Shown here: positions 8,533 to 16,586 of the stretch, piece after piece | Numbering within the stretch: position 1 is the first letter of the stretch | Layout: every line of letters starts with the position of its first letter | NCBI RefSeq assembly: GCF_011038795.1 | Contig: NZ_JAAKDU010000011.1 | Span: 1-64,000, forward strand | DNA from: Streptococcus tangpeifui | Lineage (GTDB): Bacteria; Bacillota; Bacilli; Lactobacillales; Streptococcaceae | Direction of reading: 5' to 3' | Length of the DNA stretch: 64,000 bases | Made by a program: the position numbers and the translations under genes | Notes under the pieces: generated by a model | Databases searched by the model: none | The model's input: the letters and a program-made list of their open reading frames with translations, nothing else | What the model was told of the DNA's origin: nothing

Positions 8533-9288
8533 TTACATCTTCTTTGCAATCAAAAATAGACTATAGCCTGTCAGGAGGAATAAACCCAAAACCAAATAAG
8601 GGACTGAAATTTGGTGTGTATCGCCTACAGACAAAAGTCCATAAACACCATTGAAAGTAATAGGAATACGATTAACGGCAGCATAAAATAGGACACAGAT
8701 GAGGACAGACCCTCCCGCTCGGCGTAAAGCGGCTAGCCACAATGCCATAAAGAGCACACTGACAAAAAATACCAAGAAAGAATTTTGCCCTCTATCCAAC
8801 CACCACAAGGGCAGATGCCAAATCGTCCAAATCACAGCTACCAAGAATGTTGCTAAGGGAACATGCATGACTTTTTCCAATTCCGGCTGCAAGAAGCCAC
8901 GCCAACCAGGCTCTTCGTTGCCACCTCCAATTAGGGCAATAATAATGATATTGATCGCCCAATCAATCGGCAACAACCATAACGGGGCATGACCGACAGG
9001 GTCACCGCCTGATAACAAAAACGAGCTTAAGATCAATAATCCAATAAAAGGTAACAAAAGTTTCCAAGAAGTTATAGTTCCTGAGAATAGAAAACGTGGA
9101 AGGTCCCTCCATGTCAGATTAAGAGCAGATTTGGCTCCTAAAAATGGTCCAAAACTGGCTACAATCATCAGGGGCATAAGCATGTAGCCAGTATCATACC
9201 CTAATCGCTTCAGCACAATAGCCAATCCCCAAAATCCCCAAGTCCATATAAAAGTCCAAACTAAGTAAGTTTTAACTCGATATTGCAT
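8533..9288 (-). CDS. CPBP-family intramembrane metalloprotease
   Basis: This 251-residue polytopic membrane protein has about seven hydrophobic helices. It carries the CPBP (Abi, CAAX protease-like) motifs GGGNEEPGWRG near residue 125 and IWTIWHLPLWW near residue 160, giving the paired glutamates, the arginine and the first histidine. The later motif, usually HxxxN, reads YAAVN here, so the last histidine is replaced by tyrosine; activity may be altered. Family members process membrane proteins or confer bacteriocin self-immunity, and the substrate cannot be told here. AGGAGGT precedes the ATG at 9288. It has a consensus promoter with an A/T palindrome just downstream of the -10 box. Confidence 0.8.
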   Translation of the reverse strand: MQYRVKTYLVWTFIWTWGFWGLAIVLKRLGYDTGYMLMPLMIVASFGPFLGAKSALNLTWRDLPRFLFSGTITSWKLLLPFIGLLILSSFLLSGGDPVGHAPLWLLPIDWAINIIIIALIGGGNEEPGWRGFLQPELEKVMHVPLATFLVAVIWTIWHLPLWWLDRGQNSFLVFFVSVLFMALWLAALRRAGGSVLICVLFYAAVNRIPITFNGVYGLLSVGDTHQISVPYLVLGLFLLTGYSLFLIAKKM

Positions 9289-9369
9289 AAGGTTACCTCC
9301 TAGCATTTAAGGCAAACGTTTATTGACACTTGTAAGTCGCATCACTTCCATGTTTATATTTATCTATTC

Positions 9370-9421
9370 ATATATAATTTTTTTATATATAAAATATACT
9401 GCTATTGTTTGGAGATGTCAA
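9370..9421 (-). promoter_or_regulatory. Promoter of the CPBP protease gene with A/T palindrome
   Basis: On the minus strand TTGACA (9416-9421) and TATATT (9393-9398) are separated by exactly 17 bp. Immediately downstream is a perfect 8-bp inverted repeat, ATATATAA-N5-TTATATAT (9370-9390), in the position of a repressor operator. The leader is about 95 nt long. Confidence 0.7.
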
Positions 9422-9474
9422 TATAAATATATAAAATATTTATCTATTTGGGAGGTTTACTCCAGCTAACAAAT

Positions 9475-9510
9475 AAAAAGAATAGTTCCTGTCTCGAAAC
9501 TATTCTTTTT
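9475..9510. terminator. Terminator after the DUF2812 gene
   Basis: A perfect 13-bp inverted repeat (9475-9487 with 9498-9510) is A-rich on one side and T-rich on the other. It ends the padR-DUF2812 transcript on the minus strand. Confidence 0.85.
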
Positions 9511-9565
9511 ACCTTTAAGAAAAGCTTATCCCTAGAGGTAGGAAGCCTTGCATAAAATAAGTGCT

Positions 9566-10099
9566 CTACACCTCACCATCTTCAAAGATATCTGGTTGGC
9601 TAGATTTTTTGAGGTCATGCTTGAGGCGCTGAATCCTGATGATTTGACTCAAAATGAGAAATGAGGTTAAACCACACAGGATCCAAATAAGTGATCGTGG
9701 TGGTAGATTCCATAAAGAGTATATTAGACCCAGAATAAACATCATTAATACTGACAAAATTTCATTTAAAAATCTTCGTTTTGAAGCGCTATCTGAGTAA
9801 AGCTTGAAATCAGGATCCGTATGTCGGAAATAACCCCACTTATTAAATTGCTCGACACAATCAGCTCCTGTCTCTTGGACAAGCCCAATGTAGTCTGCCA
9901 CTTCTTTCTTACTCTTGCGGCCAAAGTAATCCAGACGATAAGTATACTGAGAAGGCTGACAAGGCTCAAAGATATACCTATATGCACCCTTGTGCTTTAC
10001 AAAAACCCAACCGTGCGCACTCATGTTATTGAGCCAGTCTTCTTCTTTTTGAAAATCACCGGATCCAAAAAATTTCCACTTCGTTATTTTTCTCTTCAT
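9566..10099 (-). CDS. DUF2812 membrane protein
   Basis: The 177-residue protein belongs to the DUF2812 group, which is commonly found next to PadR-type regulators. The N-terminal 100 residues are soluble, with the family pattern EDWLNNMSAHGWVF, then YRYIFEPC and YTYRLDYF. Two hydrophobic helices follow (about residues 112-130 and 134-152), then a charged tail. The function is unknown; the gene pair is often treated as a small stress or envelope cassette. AGGAGATG precedes the ATG. It starts 10 bp after the broken padR gene, and the two clearly form one operon. Confidence 0.8.
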   Translation of the reverse strand: MKRKITKWKFFGSGDFQKEEDWLNNMSAHGWVFVKHKGAYRYIFEPCQPSQYTYRLDYFGRKSKKEVADYIGLVQETGADCVEQFNKWGYFRHTDPDFKLYSDSASKRRFLNEILSVLMMFILGLIYSLWNLPPRSLIWILCGLTSFLILSQIIRIQRLKHDLKKSSQPDIFEDGEV

Positions 10100-10109
10100 C
10101 TTTCATCTC

Positions 10110-10412
10110 CTATTTGTTCAAATACTTATGGCCATTATCGACCAGTTCTTCTAAACGATTGATTTCTGCCTCTAAGGTCTTTTTACCTCGTTCAGTAATC
10201 AAATACTCTTTTTTCTTGCGTTCTTTGATTTCTTCGGACACGAGGACGATCCATCCTTTCTTTTGCAGGTTGGTTAGTACCCCATAGAGCGTGCCAGCTG
10301 CCAACTTGATGCGACCTTTGGACAACTTTCTGCATGATCCCATAGCCATGCTTTGGCTCAAGTAGGACTACAAGATATAGTAAACTGCTTCTGTTAATGC
10401 TTGTGTTCTCAT
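10110..10412 (-). pseudogene. PadR-family repressor, frameshifted
   Basis: PadR proteins are winged-helix repressors. A perfect ribosome binding site (AAGGAGG) and an ATG at 10412 open the frame MRTQALTEAVYYIL, which hits TAG after 14 codons. Shifting by one base restores VLLEPKHGYGIMQKV, the expected helix 1-2 region. The remainder, LSKGRIKLAAGTLYGVLTNLQKKGW and the wing EYLITERGKKTLEAE, is back in the first frame. The simplest reading is a one-base deletion near 10370 plus a second deletion of about 8 bases near 10325. The 3' part (from about 10361) could be translated from an internal ATG but would lack the first helix. The downstream DUF2812 gene is intact, so it may be derepressed. Confidence 0.8.
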
Positions 10413-10423
10413 ATTTCCTCCTT

Positions 10424-10440
10424 ATATCGTTATACGATAT
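10424..10440 (-). promoter_or_regulatory. Palindromic operator before padR
   Basis: A perfect inverted repeat, ATATCGT-TAT-ACGATAT, lies directly before the padR ribosome binding site, covering the probable -10 region. Its place suggests PadR autoregulation; this is inferred. Confidence 0.55.
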
Positions 10441-10453
10441 ATTTGGAAAATAA

Positions 10454-10484
10454 AAAAGTGCTCTGATTAATTCAGAACACTTTT
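10454..10484. terminator. Terminator of the aldo/keto reductase gene
   Basis: A 13-bp inverted repeat with one mismatch (arms 10454-10466 and 10472-10484) is followed on the minus strand by TTTTTTATTTT. Confidence 0.8.
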
Positions 10485-10506
10485 CGTATATGATTTTCTA
10501 GCCTCA

Positions 10507-11346
10507 TTAGAAGTTTACTTCATCTGGTTTTGGTGCTTCTCCTGCTTGGCCTTCGAGGGCATCGATAACTGCCATATCATCAGCTGTTAATTCAAAGTCG
10601 AAGACTTGGAAATTTTCGACGATACGATCTTCATGGACTGATTTTGGCAATGGTAAGAATCCTTTTTGCAGGCTCCAGCGAAGAACGACTTGGGCAACCG
10701 TTTTATTATATTTAGCTGCTAGTTCTTTGAGGGAGTCAATGCTAAAGATTTTACCAGTTCCAAGTGGGCTGTATGCTTCACTGAGAATGTCATGGGCATT
10801 ATTGTAAGCCACCAACTCTTTTTGTTGGACACTTGGGCTGAGGTAGATTTGGTTGATGACAGGCTTGATTTTAGCTGTTTCAAGCAGAGCATCCAAGTGG
10901 TGCTGTAAGAAGTTAGAAACACCAATAGACTTGATTTTACCAGCTTCTACAGCTTCCTCCATGGCACGCCATGCGCCAGCATTAGCTTCTTTCCAGTTAT
11001 CACGGAAGGCTTTTGGATTTGGCCAGTGGATCAGGTAAAGATCCAAATAATCGCAGTCTAGCTTAGCGATAGACTCATCGATTGCAGCCTTGGCAGCTTC
11101 GTATGAGTGGTTGCTATTCCACAATTTAGTTGTAATGAAAAGCTCTTCACGAGGCACTCCAGCAGCTTTGATACCACGGCCAACTGACTCCTCATTGCCA
11201 TAAATAGCAGCTGTATCGATGTGACGGTAACCAGCCTCAATAGCAGCTTTCACAGAACTTTCAGCTACATCACCATCCGGTGTCTGCCAGGTTCCAAAAC
11301 CAATAGCAGGAATTTTTTGACCATTGGCAAGTGTGTAATCAAACAT
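10507..11346 (-). CDS. Aldo/keto reductase (AKR5-like)
   Basis: This 279-residue NADPH-dependent oxidoreductase of the 2,5-diketo-gluconate reductase / methylglyoxal reductase type reduces aldehydes and ketones in the cytoplasm. The catalytic tetrad is visible: Asp44 (HIDTA), Tyr49 (IYGNE), Lys74 (TTKLW) and His107 (LIHWPNP). The C-terminal NADPH-binding segment LPKSVHEDRIVENFQVFDF is also present. The ATG at 11346 fits AAAGGA at 7 bp; two upstream starts are too close to that site. It is a single-gene unit. Its promoter has the long 19-bp spacer and dyad of MerR-type (NmlR/AdhR) regulation, which suggests induction by thiol-reactive carbonyl stress. Confidence 0.92.
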   Translation of the reverse strand: MFDYTLANGQKIPAIGFGTWQTPDGDVAESSVKAAIEAGYRHIDTAAIYGNEESVGRGIKAAGVPREELFITTKLWNSNHSYEAAKAAIDESIAKLDCDYLDLYLIHWPNPKAFRDNWKEANAGAWRAMEEAVEAGKIKSIGVSNFLQHHLDALLETAKIKPVINQIYLSPSVQQKELVAYNNAHDILSEAYSPLGTGKIFSIDSLKELAAKYNKTVAQVVLRWSLQKGFLPLPKSVHEDRIVENFQVFDFELTADDMAVIDALEGQAGEAPKPDEVNF

Positions 11347-11406
11347 ATACATTTCCTTTCTCAACATTAAGATTGCAAGTCTTCAAAAGACTCTAACGAC
11401 GATAGT

Positions 11407-11437
11407 AGTGTATCACTTGGAGTTAACTCTAAGTCAA
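11407..11437 (-). promoter_or_regulatory. MerR-type promoter of the aldo/keto reductase gene
   Basis: On the minus strand the -35 box TTGACT (11432-11437) and -10 box TACACT (11407-11412) are 19 bp apart. The spacer holds an 18-bp near-perfect dyad, CTTGGAGT-TA-ACTCTAAG on the plus strand (11416-11433). A 19-bp spacer with an internal dyad is the hallmark of MerR-family activation, and the dyad resembles NmlR/AdhR sites. No merR gene is in this window. Confidence 0.65.
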
Positions 11438-11714
11438 GCATAAGCTATGGGAAGGTTTGTATTGCGAAAAGGTTTTATCAGAAAAATTAGGAGAAACACA
11501 AGAATCAATTTCCTATAAGAATAGGTGTCATCACAGTTTCTGTACAATTAATTAGATTTTATATCCAGTTAAAACTGAGATAAATGGTCACGATAGCTGT
11601 CTGTCCTACTCTCACTTATGACTTTAATTCTGTCTCATTCTGATAGGAGTGACGTAAATTGACCACCTGTTAAACGGGTGGCCATGGTTACTTTTATTCT
11701 TTTTCCTATTTACC
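11438..11714. other. Intergenic region between treC and the aldo/keto reductase promoter
   Basis: No gene is visible. A 7-bp stem (CCACCTG / CGGGTGG, near 11660-11678) lies about 35 bp beyond the treC stop, but no clear T run follows on the minus strand. Confidence 0.4.
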
Positions 11715-13343
11715 TTAGCCTTTGGCTAAAATAGCCAGAGTCTGATAAGGCTTAAGAGTGATAGTCTTTCCTAATCCATCACTTTCATAATTGCTGAGAA
11801 GGACCTGACCGTTTTGATATGCACTAGCCAAATCTACTGTCAGCACTTCGCCATAGAAGTTATTGAGAACAAGGAGACGCTCTCCATTAAGCTCACGTTC
11901 AAAAGCGTAAATCTGCCGACTGTCTCTATAGGCTGGTCTGTAACTGCCTTCAGCAATCAGCGGCATTTCTTTACGTAGACGGATCAATTCCTTGTAAAAT
12001 GGATAAATCTTACCAGAAATCTCCTTCTCTACATTAATATCTTGATAAGATTTGCCAATCTTAAGCCATGGGGTTCCAGTTGTAAAACCAGCATTGGCTG
12101 AATCATCCCACTGCATAGGGATACGGGAGTTATCACGTGATTTGGCCTTGATAATATCCAAAGCTTCTTCTGCCGTCTTGCCCTGTTCCAGCATCATTTG
12201 ATAGGCATTGATACTCTCAACATCCACATAGTCATCCATGCTGTCAAAATCGGGATCAAGCATACCAATTTCTTCTCCCATATAGATATAAGGGGTGCCG
12301 CGAGAAAGGTGAATGCTGGCTGCTAGCATGGTGGCACCTTCGTTGCGGAAGTTCTTAATATCAATAAAACGGTTGAGGGCACGCGGCTGATCGTGATTAT
12401 TCCAGAAAAGAGCACTCCAACCATTGGCTTTACTCATTTTTTCGCCCCAAGTATGAAAGAGGTCTTTGAGAGTTTCAAAGTCAAAGGGTATAAGGCTCCA
12501 TTTTTGACCATCTTTATAATCAACTTTGAGGTGATGAAAATTGAAAGTCATAGACAATTCATGACGGTCTTCGGCTGAATAAAGCAGACAATTTTCAATA
12601 GTGGTAGAGCTCATTTCACCCACAGTCATGCTATCATCATCTTGACCAAAGCTGGCTTGATTGAGCATTTTTAAATAGTCATGAACGATGGGTTTATCTG
12701 TATAGGCCGGTTTGCCATCATCGACTGGGCAGTCAATCAGGATCTCATCTTTACCGATTAAGTTGATAACATCGAATCGAAAACCTTTGACCCCTTTGCC
12801 TCGCCAGAAGTTAACAACCTTGAAGAGCTCTTCACGTACATTGGGATTACGCCAGTTAAGGTCAGCCTGAGTTTTATCAAAAAGATGGAGATAGTATTGA
12901 CCAGTATTACCAAAAGGCGACCAAGCTGAACCGCCAAATTTAGACTGCCAATCAGTGGGGGTGTCTCTTAGGATAAAAAAGTCTTGATAGTAGGGATCGC
13001 CAGCCAAGGCCTTCTGGAACCATTCATGTTCAGTAGAACAGTGGTTAAAAACCATGTCCAACATGAAGTCTATATTGTAAGTCTTAGCAGTGGCTACCAT
13101 TTCTTCAAAGTCGTCCATGGTTCCAAAATCAGGATTAATAGCGGTATAATCGGAAATATCATAACCATTATCACGCTGAGGACTTGGATAGAAAGGATTA
13201 AGCCAAATCATATCAATACCTAGATCGGCTAGGTAAGGTAATTTTTCAATAATTCCTCGTAAATCTCCTACACCGTTACCTGTAGTGTCTTTGTAAGATT
13301 TTGGATAAATCTGATAGACGACTTTTCTTTTATCAAATGTCAT
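11715..13343 (-). CDS. treC: Trehalose-6-phosphate hydrolase
   Basis: TreC (also treA) is a GH13 enzyme that hydrolyses trehalose 6-phosphate to glucose and glucose 6-phosphate in the cytoplasm. The 542-residue protein begins MTFDKRKVVYQIYPKSY. It contains the GH13 regions in order: DMVFNHCSTEHEWF, GFRFDVINLI (nucleophile Asp at about 191), VGEMSS (acid/base Glu) and NNHDQPR (transition-state Asp), then a C-terminal beta domain. These motifs are shared with dextran glucosidase DexB. The neighbouring trehalose PTS and TreR decide for TreC. It lies downstream of treB on the same strand, but an unusual 780-bp repeat-filled gap separates them. Confidence 0.9.
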   Translation of the reverse strand: MTFDKRKVVYQIYPKSYKDTTGNGVGDLRGIIEKLPYLADLGIDMIWLNPFYPSPQRDNGYDISDYTAINPDFGTMDDFEEMVATAKTYNIDFMLDMVFNHCSTEHEWFQKALAGDPYYQDFFILRDTPTDWQSKFGGSAWSPFGNTGQYYLHLFDKTQADLNWRNPNVREELFKVVNFWRGKGVKGFRFDVINLIGKDEILIDCPVDDGKPAYTDKPIVHDYLKMLNQASFGQDDDSMTVGEMSSTTIENCLLYSAEDRHELSMTFNFHHLKVDYKDGQKWSLIPFDFETLKDLFHTWGEKMSKANGWSALFWNNHDQPRALNRFIDIKNFRNEGATMLAASIHLSRGTPYIYMGEEIGMLDPDFDSMDDYVDVESINAYQMMLEQGKTAEEALDIIKAKSRDNSRIPMQWDDSANAGFTTGTPWLKIGKSYQDINVEKEISGKIYPFYKELIRLRKEMPLIAEGSYRPAYRDSRQIYAFERELNGERLLVLNNFYGEVLTVDLASAYQNGQVLLSNYESDGLGKTITLKPYQTLAILAKG

Positions 13344-13539
13344 ATATTCCCCTTTTTACATAGTTAGAGAGGTTGAAACAAAAGTCTCAGCCCCTCTATG
13401 TTTACAATAACTTTTTAGTCTATTATATTACATTTTCAATGTAATTCTAATAAAACGCACCTACTGAGATAGCCGTTTGAACTTAGACAGTAAATCTCTA
13501 CTTGTCTGTCAGGAATTTTCGCTAAAGCCAATTATCTCT

Positions 13540-14128
13540 TTGCGACACAACATTTGGCTTAGGTGATTTTACTAACCAAACGAAATTAACAGAAGAAGTA
13601 GACAGATCGCTCTGGTGCCTGTTATCAGTACTGAGTCCTTAAATAGCAAGCTTCTGCGTATCTGCTTTAACTGAACACGGGCTAAAAGCTCAGGATTTAG
13701 ATAAGCTTCCTTGTGTGTCAGCACACGGCGTCACCTTTCTAAAATCTTCATCACTTTTTACGCCCTTGCGACACGAAGTTTGGTTAGTCGATTTTACTAA
13801 CCAAACGAAATTAGTAGGAGAGGTCGCCAATTCACCATAGTGATTGGCGTTTGTTATCAAGTGCAAAGCACTTAGATAACAAGCCTCTGCTGTATCTTAA
13901 TTAACTGAATACACCTACGACTCTGTGAAATTAGACTCGCTCTTCTAGAATCTTTAGAGATTTTTCGTTAAGCTCCCTAAATTCCTTTGGAGTGCTTAAT
14001 GGCTTTGTATCTTATTAATTGAACACGCCTACACTCCAGTGGAATTAGATAAATGTTGCTTGATTCTTAATGAATCGTCACTCCATTTCCTAAATTCCTT
14101 TGGAGTGCTTAACGACTTTGTATCTTAT
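13540..14128. repeat. Degenerate tandem intergenic repeats between treB and treC
   Basis: The 781-bp gap 13344-14124 has no gene. Two units with a period of about 225 bp share the exact 24-mer beginning GATTTTACTAACC (13565-13588 and 13790-13813), preceded by GCGACAC in both. Further on, a 40-bp stretch beginning CCTAAATTCCTTTGGAG occurs twice (13976-14015 and 14089-14128) with only two mismatches. The second copy ends over the treB stop codon. Weaker copies of the last part lie before treR (16503-16574) and before the ABC exporter (22370-22425). Confidence 0.75.
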
Positions 14129-16092
14129 AGTTTACTTGCTGTTAGGATATCATCACCACGTTTGACATCATGTGGTAAGCTGCCTAGAGCATCTGTTTGG
14201 AAGTCATTTTGATTAGTCACAATAACCGGTGTTGAAACAGGGTAGCCAGCGGCTTTGATGGTTTCAATATCAAAGCTGATGAGTTTATCGCCTGCTTTGA
14301 CTTGGTCTCCTTGGTTAACATGAGCCGTGAAACCTTCTCCATCTAAGTTAACTGTATCCATACCAATATGTATAAGCATTTCCAAACCTTGATCAGTCAC
14401 TAGACCCACCGCATGTTTGGTTGGAAATAGCACAGAAATAGTAGCATCCACAGGAGCAACTAGTTCCCCCTCACTTGGTTCAATCACGACTCCTTGTCCC
14501 ATTACCCCTTGGGCGAAGACTGGGTCAGGTGCCTGACTTAGCACATCTACTGTCCCTTGAAGCGGACTGTGAACTGTAATCAAGGTACCGCTTTCAACTT
14601 CTGTTGTTTTCTTAGCTTCTGCAACGGCATCAACTTGAGGAGCCTTAACAGTTGCATCTTCTGTCTTGGTAAAGAAACCTGCCTTGCGGAAAAATATGGT
14701 TACAGCAAACGGGATAACGATAGCGACAATCATCAGGAAGGCAAAGATGATCATATATTTAGCCTGAATAGACAAAATTCCTGGCAAACCACCGATACCG
14801 ATGGCATTAGCCGTAACATTGAAAGTCGTACAGAGAAGACCAGCGATAGAAGAGCCAATCATTCCGGCGATAAATGGATAGATGTATTTCAAATTGACCC
14901 CAAAGAGAGCTGGTTCAGTGACCCCCAGATAAGCTGAGATAGCAGCAGGTAGAGAGATTTGTGCTTCACGTTCATTATGGCGATTCATCCAATAATAAGA
15001 AAGAACAGCTGAACCTTGGGCAATATTAGAGAGGGCAATCATCGGCCAGAGACCTGTACCTCCGCTATCTGCCACCAATTGGGTATCAATGGCATTGGTC
15101 ATGTGATGAAGACCTGTGATAACAAGCGGTGCATAGAGGGCACCGAAGAGAGCACCAAAGAGCCATTTAACAGGACCCGTTAAACCAGCCAGAACGACGA
15201 AAGAAATTCCCTTACCGATAGTCCAACCGATTGGCCCCAAAACTGTATGAGCCAAAATCAAGGCTGGCATTAAGGATAAGAATGGTACAAAAATCATAGA
15301 GACAACTTCTGGAATATGTTTGCGCCAGAAGCGTTCCAGATAAGCTAGGGATAAACCAGCTAAGAGGGCAGGTAAAACCTGAGCTTGATACCCGACTTTT
15401 TCAACGGTAAAGAAACCGAAATCCCAAGTCCATTTAGAAGCAATCTCAGCCGCTGAAGTTGAAGCAAAATCATAGGCATTAAGCAATTGGTTAGGCGAAA
15501 TCAAACAGATCCCCAAGACAATTCCCAATATTTGGCTGGTCCCCATCTTGCGGCTGACCGACCAAGTAATTCCTACTGGCAGGTATTGGAAGATAGCTTC
15601 ACCCGGCAGCCAGAGGAAATCATTAATCCCATGCCAGAAGGTAGAAACCTCTACAATGGTCTTGCCATCAAGAGCTGACCACTGAACCCCCTCCAAGATA
15701 TTGCGGAAGCCGAGAATCAGACCACCAACGATGATGGCAGGTAAAATCGGCGTAAAGATTTCTGCCAGCATGGATAATGATCGCTGCAGCCAATTTTGAT
15801 TTTTCTGAGCTGCTGTTTTAGCCGCTTCCTTAGAAACACCTTCAATTCCTGAAACAGCCGTAAAATCATTGTAGAAAATCGGTACATCATTACCGATGAT
15901 GGCTTGAAATTGTCCAGCGTTGGTAAAGGTTCCTTTGACAGCTGGAATGGATTCTAAGCGTTCAATATCCGCCTTACTTTCATCATTTAAGACGAAACGC
16001 ATACGAGTTGCGCAGTGGGTAACTGCGGCAACATTTTCTTTGCCCCCGATTGCTTCCAGCATTTCGCGGGCATCTTGTTCAAATTTTCCCAT
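14125..16092 (-). CDS. treB: Trehalose-specific PTS enzyme IIBCA
   Basis: This 655-residue membrane permease imports trehalose and phosphorylates it to trehalose 6-phosphate. The domain order is EIIB (about 1-85, phospho-Cys27 in VTHCATRMR), EIIC with about ten membrane helices (about 105-470), and a fused EIIA (about 505-655, phospho-His575 in MLIHIGMDTV). Fusion of EIIA to TreB is the usual arrangement in streptococci. AAAGGAG precedes the ATG. treR is divergent upstream and treC lies downstream. A palindrome at 16116-16129 is a probable TreR operator. The stop codon lies inside one copy of the intergenic repeat, so the last codons are close to repeat-derived DNA. Confidence 0.93.
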   Translation of the reverse strand: MGKFEQDAREMLEAIGGKENVAAVTHCATRMRFVLNDESKADIERLESIPAVKGTFTNAGQFQAIIGNDVPIFYNDFTAVSGIEGVSKEAAKTAAQKNQNWLQRSLSMLAEIFTPILPAIIVGGLILGFRNILEGVQWSALDGKTIVEVSTFWHGINDFLWLPGEAIFQYLPVGITWSVSRKMGTSQILGIVLGICLISPNQLLNAYDFASTSAAEIASKWTWDFGFFTVEKVGYQAQVLPALLAGLSLAYLERFWRKHIPEVVSMIFVPFLSLMPALILAHTVLGPIGWTIGKGISFVVLAGLTGPVKWLFGALFGALYAPLVITGLHHMTNAIDTQLVADSGGTGLWPMIALSNIAQGSAVLSYYWMNRHNEREAQISLPAAISAYLGVTEPALFGVNLKYIYPFIAGMIGSSIAGLLCTTFNVTANAIGIGGLPGILSIQAKYMIIFAFLMIVAIVIPFAVTIFFRKAGFFTKTEDATVKAPQVDAVAEAKKTTEVESGTLITVHSPLQGTVDVLSQAPDPVFAQGVMGQGVVIEPSEGELVAPVDATISVLFPTKHAVGLVTDQGLEMLIHIGMDTVNLDGEGFTAHVNQGDQVKAGDKLISFDIETIKAAGYPVSTPVIVTNQNDFQTDALGSLPHDVKRGDDILTASKL

Positions 16093-16115
16093 GTTGACTC
16101 CTTTTATGATAAAGA

Positions 16116-16129
16116 TTGTTTACATACAA
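16116..16129 (-). promoter_or_regulatory. Putative TreR operator before treB
   Basis: TTGTTTACATACAA has outer arms TTGT / ACAA and resembles the TTGTATATACAA type of site bound by TreR repressors. It lies 24 bp before treB, downstream of an extended -10 element (TGTTACAAT on the minus strand). Assignment is by resemblance and position only. Confidence 0.5.
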
Positions 16130-16502
16130 ATTGAGGATTGTAACAGTAGGGTTATAAGCTATCGAAATCGTCAATAAAGCTATTGCAAGACGAATCCTTA
16201 TGACCTCTCAGCATGCAGTCAATAGACTACCATGATTAATATCATTTCAACTTCTAACCAACTATTGCTCGCTTGCCAAGCTGACAGCCAAGATAACAAC
16301 ATCAGCGATTGAGTAGTAGTGATTGTTATGCTTGCCCCTTTTTTCTGTTTGCGCTTTCATTTTATCCTATCAGGCTATGCTCATGCAACTTGTCTGGAAA
16401 ATTTCTTTGATTTTTTAACCTTTTTTCCTAACTTGTATGGTAAACTAAAAACAAGCCGAGTTAATTAGATATACTGTTCTTCTGTGAGAAAAGATTCACT
16501 GT
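16130..16502. other. Divergent intergenic region treB / treR
   Basis: No gene is visible. The region holds the promoter area of both genes. A second half-palindrome, CTTGT...ACAAG, lies near 16433-16455 on the treR side and could be another repressor site. Confidence 0.4.
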
Positions 16503-16574
16503 CCTAGAATCTTACCAATTTTTCGTCAGGTTTCTTATTTTTCTTGGGAATGTTTAACGGTTTTATATCTTATA
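16503..16574 (+). repeat. Degenerate copy of the tre intergenic repeat in the treR leader
   Basis: It shares CTAGAATCTT, ATTTTTCGT and the end ...TATCTTATAG with the copies near 13.95 and 14.09 kb. The repeat ends directly at the treR ribosome binding site. Confidence 0.5.
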
Positions 16575-16586
16575 GGAGAATTATTG

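Noticed and set aside
12984..13223. Antisense frame inside treC
   Set aside because: It is fully contained in a clear GH13 enzyme gene and has no start signals; a shadow of codon use.
11715..13343. Dextran glucosidase (dexB) as the identity of the GH13 gene
   Set aside because: The motifs are shared, but the neighbouring trehalose PTS and TreR make trehalose-6-phosphate hydrolase the better call.
13540..14128. Possible CRISPR array in the tre intergenic region
   Set aside because: The repeats are long (about 225 and 40 bp), imperfect and irregularly spaced, without short uniform spacers or cas genes.
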